This document shows positions 42,459-49,194 of a stretch of DNA of 49,194 nucleotides, in pieces. This stretch comes from an uncultured Verrucomicrobiota bacterium. GTDB taxonomy: Bacteria > Verrucomicrobiota > Verrucomicrobiia > Verrucomicrobiales > Verrucomicrobiaceae. The position numbers and the translations under genes are program-made. Where the stretch lies: NCBI GenBank assembly GCA_903848465.1, contig CAINGK010000178.1, positions 1 through 49,194 of the forward strand, given 5' to 3'. Under the pieces are notes generated by a model that was not told where the DNA came from, did not search any database, and saw nothing but the letters and a program-made list of their open reading frames with translations. Within the stretch, counting starts at the first letter, position 1. Each line of letters starts with the position of its first letter.

Positions 42459-43757
42459 TCAGCCAAACAAGCTCGTGATCGGCTGTCCCTTGTCGGTCAC
42501 CGTGAACGGACGCTTGGTGCTGCTGTAAAGGACGAGGTCGAGTGGGAGGCCGAGGGCGTAGGCGATTGTGGCGTTGAAGTCGGGGACGCTGACTTTGCTT
42601 TCGGTGACCTCGATGCCTTTGTCCGTCTTGCCATAGACCTGACCGCCCTGAATACCACCGCCCCAGAGGACGGAACTGAAGGCTTTCGGGTAGTGGTCGC
42701 GTCCGTCGTTTTGATTGATCTTCGGGGTGCGTCCAAATTCGGAGGTGAGCACGACGAGGGTGTCATCCAGCTGGCCACGGCGTTCGAGGTCGGTGAGGAG
42801 TGTGCCCAGCGCTTGATCGAGATCGCCACAGCGCTCGGGCAGGCGAGCCGCGATGTCCTGATGCATGTCCCAGCCGCCGAGGTTCACTTCCACAAAGCGC
42901 ACGCCGTGCTCCACCAGACGACGGGCAAGGAGGCAGCCCTGGGCGAAGGTGCCGTCGCCGTATTCGGCATGTGTTTCTGCGGATTCTTTGGTGAGGTCGA
43001 AGGCATCGAGGTCTTCGCTTTTCATGACCTTGATGGCGTCTTTATAGACATCGGCATAGGCTTTGACGTTCTTGTAGTTGTAGGCCTGCTGGAAGCCTTG
43101 GTCTAGCTTGGCGGACAAGCCGAGGCGATAATCAAAATCGCCCTCGCTCAGCGCGCCGGGGCGGCGGCTGTTTTGCAGTCCACGAGCGGGATCATTGAGA
43201 ATGAGCGGTTGGTAGGCGGCTTCGAAGAATCCACCACCGGGGTGCTTGCTGTCGTTGGTGATGATGACGGAGCCGGGCAGATCGGCGTTGCCTTTGCCCT
43301 GAAATTTCTGCATCCATGCCCCCAAGGCAGGATGCCGGGTGGCACCGCGCATGGTGTAGCTGGTGTGCTGGAAGTAATTGCCCTGCGCATGTGCGCCTTG
43401 GGTCGAGGAGAGCGAGTTGATGATGGCACCACGATGCATCATCTTCGCAGTATGCGGCAGCAGTTCGCCGATCTGCACGCCATCCGCGCTGGTGGGGATG
43501 GTCTTGGTGCCACCCATGGTGTCTGCACCGGGCACGCAGCCAAAGGTATCGAGGTGTGTCATGCCGCCGGACATGTAGAGGTAAATGACGCGCTTTGCCG
43601 TGGCGGCCTGTTTGGCCTTGCTGGAGCCTTCAAAGGGCGCGGCGAATCCGCGTGGTGCCAGGGCACTCATCACCGAAACGCCGAGGCAAGTCTTGGCGAT
43701 GGTTTTGGCAAAGTCACGGCGCGTGACATCGTCGCAGGAATGGAGGAGGGTTTTCAT
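42459..43757 (-). CDS. DUF1501 protein with Tat signal
   Basis: 432 residues. The start has a twin-arginine signal (TRRDFAKTIAKTCLG, then ALAPRGFAA), so it should be exported folded. The body has the DUF1501 sulfatase/alkaline-phosphatase-like fold signatures: VIYLYMSGGMTHLDTF, GNYFQHTSYTMRGA, DTLVVLTSEFGRTPKIN and GRDHYPKAFSSVLWGGG. It ends LPLDLVLYSSTKRPF. DUF1501 is almost always paired with DUF1549/DUF1553, as here (18 bases apart). Hydrolytic activity is only predicted. Confidence 0.93.
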   Translation of the reverse strand: MKTLLHSCDDVTRRDFAKTIAKTCLGVSVMSALAPRGFAAPFEGSSKAKQAATAKRVIYLYMSGGMTHLDTFGCVPGADTMGGTKTIPTSADGVQIGELLPHTAKMMHRGAIINSLSSTQGAHAQGNYFQHTSYTMRGATRHPALGAWMQKFQGKGNADLPGSVIITNDSKHPGGGFFEAAYQPLILNDPARGLQNSRRPGALSEGDFDYRLGLSAKLDQGFQQAYNYKNVKAYADVYKDAIKVMKSEDLDAFDLTKESAETHAEYGDGTFAQGCLLARRLVEHGVRFVEVNLGGWDMHQDIAARLPERCGDLDQALGTLLTDLERRGQLDDTLVVLTSEFGRTPKINQNDGRDHYPKAFSSVLWGGGIQGGQVYGKTDKGIEVTESKVSVPDFNATIAYALGLPLDLVLYSSTKRPFTVTDKGQPITSLFG

Positions 43758-43775
43758 GAGGATGCGGCGTGAGAA

Positions 43776-45941
43776 TTATTGAACGAAGAGGAACTGCGAA
43801 CCGGTGATGAGCGCGTGGGTGACATCGGCAACGGCGTTGTCGCCGCGCTCTTGAATGACGGTGTTGAGAATGGCTTGTTCATCGGCCGTGGGAGCGCGGC
43901 TCAGCAGCGACTGATAGAGAGTGGCAATTTTATCAGAAGGTGAACCTGCCTTGGCGATGGCTTGATTTAATTTGGAAGCCGGGTTGTTGATCACATCGGC
44001 AGCGGGGCCATTGAGCAGGGTGAGGGCCTGCGGCACGGAGGCATCGTCGCTGGCGTTCTGAATGAGCTCGCGATCGCTCTGCCCAAAGGTGCGCAGGAAA
44101 GTACCGGGGCGTGCCGGGCTAGGCTGCTCAGATGCACGGGAAGTGAGGCCAAGGAAGTCTTTGCCACTGTTGGAGCGCTGATAGGCTTTCAGGAACTCCT
44201 TGCGCTGCTCCTTGGTCATGTTTTCGAGCGCCTTACGATCAAACTTCGTACGCTTGTCTTTTTCAGGTTTCTCAGGCTGATAGCCTTTGCGCAGATCATC
44301 CGCACGGCCTTGACCGAGGAGAGCCACCAGAATGTCCTTTTCAGAAGACTTGCGTAGGCTGCTGGCCTCTTTGGCAAGCTCTTTGGCTTTGTCCGTGGTG
44401 TCTATTCCTTTCGCTTTTTGGGCATCCAGCCGGGCTTTCTTTTCATCAATTTTCTTCTGATTGGCGTCCAGCTTGGCTCTACCTTCCTTGGCGATCTGTA
44501 CCAGACCTTCCGGCCCCTTGGATTTGATGGTGTCGAGGAATAGGGAGAGATCGCCGAGATACTGGTGCAGGCGGGTGTTCTCGTCATCGACGGTGTCATC
44601 GACATTGCCCTTTGAAAGCGTGACAAAGGAGTCCCAGATCTGCTCGGCGCTCATGCGGCGCAGGATCGGGCCAGTGAAGTGGTAGGTCTCGCCAAGCGCC
44701 ACTTCCTGCGTGGAGGCGGCACGCTGGTAGGTGTCGGTATTGTAGAGCACCCGCAGGAAGGATTTGAGGGAGTATTTATTCTCGATCATCAACTTGTTCA
44801 GGTAGTCCATGAGCGCCGGATTGCTGGCCACGGTGCTGTCGGTCATTTCATCGACGGGTTCGATCAAGCCGACGCCGAAGGCTTTCTTCCACATGCGGTT
44901 GGCGATCACCGTGGTGAAGCGCGGGTTTTCCGGATTGGCCATCCAGTCAGCGAAGGCTTGCAGACGTGTTTCACCGGGTTTGATCACGGCATCCTGGCCG
45001 AGCACGGTCTTGGGTTCGACCTTCTCGCCGGGCTTGGCGTCAGGATATTTGTAGTCCGCGGGGAGGCTGGGCAGCTTGCCGTCCTGCCATTCGGCGCTGG
45101 TGTAGCGCAGCGGCTTCATCACGTCCTGCATGGTGCGCTTGACCTGCTGCATGTCTTCCTTGCTGAGGTTGGAATCCTCACCTTTTTTCTGTGACTGCAG
45201 TTTGGCCCGGTAGGCTTTCTGCTCCTGCTTGCTCATCGCTTGCACGACTTTTTTATCGAGTTCCACGAATTTGCTGGCTTTGTTTTTGAAATCCACGCCC
45301 CGGCTTTTCGTGTCCATGCCATAGGTGAAGGCGGCCATGTGGTAGTAGTCCATTTGCGACCACTTGTCGAAGGGATGGTTATGGCACTGTGCGCAGACGA
45401 TGCTGGTGCCCAGAAACACCTGTACGGTGTAGGCCAGGTGGTCGAGTTTGTTTTCATCCCGCTGCCAGAAACCGATGCTGCCGCTGTCCCACACACCGCC
45501 TTCGGTGGTGAGCAGCTTTTTCACAAACTGGTCAAAGGGTGTATTGGCTTTGATCTGCTGCTTGAGCCACTCTTCATAGGCCTCCGCAGTGATGCGGCCC
45601 TTCACGTTGTCCGTGAGGCGCAGCACATCGGCCCAGTAGTTGAACATGTGGCTGGTGTAGCCATCCGAATCCAGCAGGGTGTCGATGAGCTTGGCACGCC
45701 TCTGTGGGTCTTTGGAACTCATGTAGGCCTGCGCTTCATCCAGCGTGGGAATGCGGCCAGCGATGTCGAGGTAGAACCTGCGCACCAGCACTTCGTCGCT
45801 GGCAGGCGGATTCGGCTTCAGACCGGCTTTCTCCCAGCCCTGGCTGAGGAACTGGTCGATCTTCTGGCTTTCCGGCAGCGGGGCCGCACGCAACGCGGCG
45901 GAGGTGAGCAGGCAGGCAAAGAGGAGGCGTGTGACATTCAT
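43776..45941 (-). CDS. DUF1549-DUF1553 (PSD1) protein
   Basis: 721 residues from MNVTRLLFACLLTSAALRA (signal peptide); 25 extra codons upstream are rejected. DUF1549 has a CxxCH in IVCAQCHNHPFDKW. DUF1553 has NPRFTTVIANRMWKKAFGVG and NKYSLKSFLRVLYNTDTYQR. A Lys/Ala-rich coiled-coil-like insert (IDEKKARLDAQKAKG) interrupts it. No N-terminal cytochrome domain, unlike the larger paralog in this window. Operon partner of DUF1501. Confidence 0.93.
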   Translation of the reverse strand: MNVTRLLFACLLTSAALRAAPLPESQKIDQFLSQGWEKAGLKPNPPASDEVLVRRFYLDIAGRIPTLDEAQAYMSSKDPQRRAKLIDTLLDSDGYTSHMFNYWADVLRLTDNVKGRITAEAYEEWLKQQIKANTPFDQFVKKLLTTEGGVWDSGSIGFWQRDENKLDHLAYTVQVFLGTSIVCAQCHNHPFDKWSQMDYYHMAAFTYGMDTKSRGVDFKNKASKFVELDKKVVQAMSKQEQKAYRAKLQSQKKGEDSNLSKEDMQQVKRTMQDVMKPLRYTSAEWQDGKLPSLPADYKYPDAKPGEKVEPKTVLGQDAVIKPGETRLQAFADWMANPENPRFTTVIANRMWKKAFGVGLIEPVDEMTDSTVASNPALMDYLNKLMIENKYSLKSFLRVLYNTDTYQRAASTQEVALGETYHFTGPILRRMSAEQIWDSFVTLSKGNVDDTVDDENTRLHQYLGDLSLFLDTIKSKGPEGLVQIAKEGRAKLDANQKKIDEKKARLDAQKAKGIDTTDKAKELAKEASSLRKSSEKDILVALLGQGRADDLRKGYQPEKPEKDKRTKFDRKALENMTKEQRKEFLKAYQRSNSGKDFLGLTSRASEQPSPARPGTFLRTFGQSDRELIQNASDDASVPQALTLLNGPAADVINNPASKLNQAIAKAGSPSDKIATLYQSLLSRAPTADEQAILNTVIQERGDNAVADVTHALITGSQFLFVQ

Positions 45942-46130
45942 GAAGGGAGGGCGGAGGGGGTGCTCCAGCCGCGAAAACGCAGCCCTTTCAGGCTTCTTAC
46001 CATTATTTTTATGCACCAGGGACTAAGGTGGACCTCACAGCCGCCGACCGGCCGCTCACAATTTTATACAATGATCTCGCCACTGGGCCGTTGTGTTAGG
46101 TAATATCGCACCAACGATCCAACACCTACC

Positions 46131-48881
46131 ATGCCTTTTGTCATGTCTCGCCGCCTCCTGATTGCCTGCTCCGCCTCGCTTCTATGCCTTACCAGCCTGC
46201 CTGCGGCTCCCGCTAAGCCGGAACCCAAACCAGCGCCAACCAAGCCAGAACCCAGCAAGCCCGAGCCAGGAAAACCGGAGCCTAAGCCTGAACCGAAACC
46301 GGAACCCGCGAAGCCTGAGCCTGCCAAACCCGCACCAGCTCCCACGCCGCCCGCACCGAGCAATCCGCCAGCCCAACCTGCTGCGCCGACGCCCGCCCCT
46401 GCCCCATCTACGGCACAACAAACCGCCCCCCAGACCAGGAGCGATGCTGACAACAAGCCCAAGCGCAAATCGGTGGCTGAATTCACCAAGGGCTTCAAAC
46501 GCATTGACGGCCTCTTCCGCACCTACCTGGACTTCGACCACGGCAACCCTTGGTTGTTTGTCTCCAAGAACCAGCTCGGCCCTGAGTTCATCTACTTCAA
46601 TCACAGCGTGGACGGCCCGGTTGCTTCGGGGCACAACCGTGGACGTTACGGCGACTCGCTGGTCTTCACGCTGCGCAAGATCTTCGACCGCATCGAACTC
46701 ATCGAGCAAAACACCAAGCTCTATTTCGATCCGCAGAATGCCCTCGCCAAGGCCGACAAGGCCAACACCAGCAGCGCCATCCTGGACACCGAGATGATCG
46801 CCGCAGAGGACGATGACGGTTATCTCATCCCCTGCACGAACTTGTTTCTGCGCGAGAACCTTGCCCAAGTGAAATTCAGCAACAGCGGCGGGGACAAAGC
46901 CGTGCTGGGCAAACTGTCTGAAGCCAAGTCCAAGATTCTGCGCATCAACGGCTACGCCAAAAACACCGCCATCACGACCGAGTACGTGTTTGAAAACCCC
47001 ACGCCTAGCTGGGAAAGCGCCGCCGATGTGGCCAACGCGCGCTACATCACCGTGAAGGTGCAGCACACGCTCATTGCCATGCCGGAGAGTGATTACAAGC
47101 CGCGCCTCGATGATCCGCGCATCGGCTATTTCACGCATCAGATCACTGACATGACCAGCACGGACGTGGCCCCGTATCGTGACGTCATCCACCGCTGGCG
47201 GTTGGTGAAGCAGAAGCCCGGCACCCCTTTGAGCGATCCCGTGGAACCCATTGTGTTCTGGATCGAGAACACCACGCCCGTCGAATTTCGCGATACCATC
47301 CGCACAGCGGTACTCAAGTGGAATGAAGCCTTTGAAACCGCCGGGTTCAAAGACGCCGTCATCGTCAAACAGATGCCCGACGATGCCAAGTGGGACGCTG
47401 ATGACATTGAGCACAACGTCCTGCGCTGGACCAGCAGTGTGAGCCCTCCATTCGGCGGCTACGGCCCCAGCTTTGCCAATCCGCGTACCGGCGAAATCAT
47501 CGGTGCCGACATCATGCTGGAATACAGCTTCATCACCAAGCGCCTCCTGACCAAGAAGCTCTTTGCTGATCTCGGCACTGCGGCTGAGACGGGCGGCGAA
47601 AATAAGACCTTTGATCCCCATCTCTGCGATGCCATCACCTCCGCCCGCAACGGGCTCATGTTCGGCCAGACCATGCTGCGCCTGCAAAAGAGCGACCGCG
47701 TCGAGATGGACCGCCTGCTCAAAGAATCACTCTATTACCTCTGCCTACACGAAGTCGGCCACACGCTCGGCTTGAACCACAATTTCCGTGGCAGCCAGCT
47801 CCACAGCCTCAAAGACATCCACAACGCTGAGGTTACGGAAAAGAGCGGCCTCACTGGCTCCGTCATGGACTACCCGCCCATCAACATCGCCCCTAAAGGC
47901 GTGAAGCAGGGCCAGTACTTCACCACGAAACCCGGCCCCTATGACCATTGGGTGATCAAATACGGCTACAGCGAGGCGCTGGAAGACCCCATCGAAGAAG
48001 CGAAGCGGCTCGAAGCCATCGCCGTGCTCTCGCACCAGCCAGAACTCGCCTTTGCCAACGACGCCGATGACATGCGCGCGCCCGGCAAGGCCATCGACCC
48101 ACGCGCCATGCTCTATGACATGAGCAGCGATGCGATCACCTACGCGGAACAGCGTTGCGAGATTGTGAAAGGCGAACTCGCCAACATCCTCAAAGATGTC
48201 TCCGATCCTGGCAAGAGCTGGCAGGAAGTGGCACAAGCCTTTGCATCCTTGACCAAAGAGGCCAGCGGCTCGCTCAACGCCATCTCACGCTATGTCGGCG
48301 GCGTTTATGTCGAGCGTGCCGTGCAGGGCCAGGCTCCAGCCACAGTGCCGTTCAAGCCCGTGGAGGCGGACAAACAACGCCAAGCTCTCGCCGCGCTGGC
48401 GAAGTACGCCTTTGCACCGGACGCGCTCGCCGCGCCGCCTGAACTCTACGCGCACCTTCAATTGCAGCGCCGTGGCTTTGATCATCGTGACGATGGTGAA
48501 GACCCCAAGCTGCATGAGCGCGTCTTCCATATCCAGCGCGCCTTGCTCGACCAACTCCTGCATCCTCACACGCTGGAACGCATTGAGGACAGCACCCTCT
48601 ATGGCAATCAGCTCAGCCTGGACGAAGTCCTAAACACCCTCACCACGGCCATCTGCACGGGTGATGATCCCGCCAAGCCGGTGAGCATCATGCGCCAGAA
48701 CCTCCAGCTCGACTACCTTACCCGCCTGCTCAACATCGCGCATAACGGCGGTTACTACCATGCCGTGCAGAGCGTCGCACTCCTCCAGCTTGAACGTATC
48801 AAAGGCCTGACCTTTGCCAATTCCCCGGCGCATCAGCTTGCGATCAAGTACCGCATTCGTCGTGGGCTGGATGAGAAGTGA
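46131..48881 (+). CDS. large zinc metalloprotease (DUF5117/DUF4953-like)
   Basis: 916 residues. A signal peptide (MPFVMSRRLLIACSASLLCLTSLPAAPA; Met5 is an alternative start) leads into a Pro-rich PEPxKPEP-repeat spacer, residues ~27-100. The central body is the DUF5117 type (GPVASGHNRGRYGDSLVF). The metzincin site HEVGHTLGLNH (H540, E541, H544, H550) lies in a DUF4953-like domain, followed by SVMDYPP (Met turn). Exported protease; substrates unknown. It is divergent from the DUF1553/DUF1501 pair. Confidence 0.9.
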   Translation: MPFVMSRRLLIACSASLLCLTSLPAAPAKPEPKPAPTKPEPSKPEPGKPEPKPEPKPEPAKPEPAKPAPAPTPPAPSNPPAQPAAPTPAPAPSTAQQTAPQTRSDADNKPKRKSVAEFTKGFKRIDGLFRTYLDFDHGNPWLFVSKNQLGPEFIYFNHSVDGPVASGHNRGRYGDSLVFTLRKIFDRIELIEQNTKLYFDPQNALAKADKANTSSAILDTEMIAAEDDDGYLIPCTNLFLRENLAQVKFSNSGGDKAVLGKLSEAKSKILRINGYAKNTAITTEYVFENPTPSWESAADVANARYITVKVQHTLIAMPESDYKPRLDDPRIGYFTHQITDMTSTDVAPYRDVIHRWRLVKQKPGTPLSDPVEPIVFWIENTTPVEFRDTIRTAVLKWNEAFETAGFKDAVIVKQMPDDAKWDADDIEHNVLRWTSSVSPPFGGYGPSFANPRTGEIIGADIMLEYSFITKRLLTKKLFADLGTAAETGGENKTFDPHLCDAITSARNGLMFGQTMLRLQKSDRVEMDRLLKESLYYLCLHEVGHTLGLNHNFRGSQLHSLKDIHNAEVTEKSGLTGSVMDYPPINIAPKGVKQGQYFTTKPGPYDHWVIKYGYSEALEDPIEEAKRLEAIAVLSHQPELAFANDADDMRAPGKAIDPRAMLYDMSSDAITYAEQRCEIVKGELANILKDVSDPGKSWQEVAQAFASLTKEASGSLNAISRYVGGVYVERAVQGQAPATVPFKPVEADKQRQALAALAKYAFAPDALAAPPELYAHLQLQRRGFDHRDDGEDPKLHERVFHIQRALLDQLLHPHTLERIEDSTLYGNQLSLDEVLNTLTTAICTGDDPAKPVSIMRQNLQLDYLTRLLNIAHNGGYYHAVQSVALLQLERIKGLTFANSPAHQLAIKYRIRRGLDEK

Positions 48882-48934
48882 GTGGGGAGGAACTTCGGTG
48901 CACGTCGGCCCACTCAGTTATTCACCACTCCGCC

Positions 48935-49081
48935 ATGCATACTCTGAAGACACTGTTGTGCTTTATCATTGTGGCCACCGCCTGCACGAGCCAGTGCCAG
49001 GCACGTGCGGTTTACTCATTCGACATGCAGACACTGATGTCCAAGTCCACCCTGGTTGGCGGCGCAAATTTTATTCTGTAA
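48935..49081 (+). CDS. short signal-peptide ORF, possibly truncated by an IS element
   Basis: 48 residues from MHTLKTLLCFIIVATACTSQC. A signal peptide or lipoprotein-like leader is clear, but the mature part ends abruptly (SKSTLVGGANFIL) only 10 bases before the end of a transposase gene on the other strand. Probably the first part of a longer exported protein cut by insertion. It could also be a real small protein. Confidence 0.45.
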   Translation: MHTLKTLLCFIIVATACTSQCQARAVYSFDMQTLMSKSTLVGGANFIL

Positions 49082-49090
49082 AAGTGGCGA

Positions 49091-49194
49091 TCAGGTTTGG
49101 GATGGTTCAGCGGAGTTCATGTTGAGGTAAATTTTGCCGGTGCTCCACTCATCGCTTTGCTCGCAGAGCAGGGCGGAGACGAGGCGCAGGAGGG
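49091..49194 (-). CDS. IS256-type transposase, C-terminal end (partial at window edge)
   Basis: 33 codons plus a partial one run in from the window edge: LLRLVSALLCEQSDEW, then STGKIYLNMNSAEPSQT, then TGA. RLVSALL...SDEW.TGKIYL is the kind of C-terminus found in IS256/mutator transposases. It is partial because the window ends. The terminal inverted repeat should lie at about 49055-49090; I could not identify its edge. Confidence 0.6.
   Translation of the reverse strand, partial: LLRLVSALLCEQSDEWSTGKIYLNMNSAEPSQT

Noticed and set aside
46182..47687. 501-codon minus-strand frame opposite the metalloprotease
   Set aside because: No family resemblance; arises from GC-rich codon use on the opposite strand.
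48880..48915. GAGTGGG/CCCACTC as a terminator after the metalloprotease
   Set aside because: Arms are 22 bases apart and no T-run follows; too weak to call.

Overview
The window looks like a chromosomal segment from the Planctomycetes-Verrucomicrobia-Chlamydiae superphylum, most probably a Verrucomicrobiota (Verrucomicrobiaceae/Prosthecobacter-like) bacterium. The case rests on two DUF1549/DUF1553 proteins (one with an N-terminal planctomycete-type cytochrome domain), a DUF1501 partner, a PVC-type CxxCH-heme protein with a propeller-like N-terminus, many secreted or membrane-anchored proteins, GC-rich sequence and short dispersed hairpin repeats. No ribosomal RNA, CRISPR array or phage module was seen. 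Genus-level assignment is inference.

Layout. 1-417: a tRNA-like 3' fragment abutting a ~290 bp imperfect palindrome. 418-5317 (minus): an MFS carrier, a SAM methyltransferase and a large PSCyt1/DUF1549/DUF1553 protein in one close-packed run. 5375-10878: a small lipoprotein, then forward housekeeping genes: a short adenylate-forming enzyme, plsX-fabH (overlapping; lipid synthesis), a PUA-less glutamate 5-kinase and purU. 10924-17388 (minus): exported or envelope proteins (HEAT repeats, a membrane-anchored squalene-cyclase-fold protein, an M81/MlrC-like metallopeptidase, an L,D-transpeptidase). 17478-21267: a methyltransferase, a trypsin-like protease fused to a SirB1/transglutaminase-like domain, and a vapBC toxin-antitoxin pair with a promoter/operator that predicts a leaderless mRNA. 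21378-27217: the PVC CxxCH protein followed by menA-menC-menE for menaquinone, with dispersed repeats at the menA borders.

27221-39288: a secreted hypothetical, tandem glycine-zipper lipoproteins, GtrA-like, trmL, a LolD-like ATPase, a membrane-anchored protein with a GH75 chitosanase-like domain, a methyltransferase with a decapeptide-repeat N-terminus, a membrane spermidine-synthase fusion, a hypothetical, an Agl23-like GT-C membrane protein and apbE. 39298-46000 (minus): a DUF457-like membrane protein, a TPR/peptidase-MA protein, and the DUF1501-DUF1549/DUF1553 pair. 46131-49194: a large metzincin-type metalloprotease (DUF5117/DUF4953-like), a short signal-peptide ORF that looks truncated, and the C-terminal end of an IS256-type transposase running off the edge.

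The shared theme is respiration and envelope or macromolecule turnover: menaquinone synthesis, ApbE flavinylation, c-type heme proteins, and several exported hydrolases. No complete new defence or biosynthetic system can be shown from sequence alone. The strongest unusual points are the protease-SirB1 fusion, the GH75-like protein, the leaderless vapBC promoter, the dispersed repeats (one inside a coding frame), the hairpins that enclose or touch start codons, and the palindrome beside the tRNA-like remnant.
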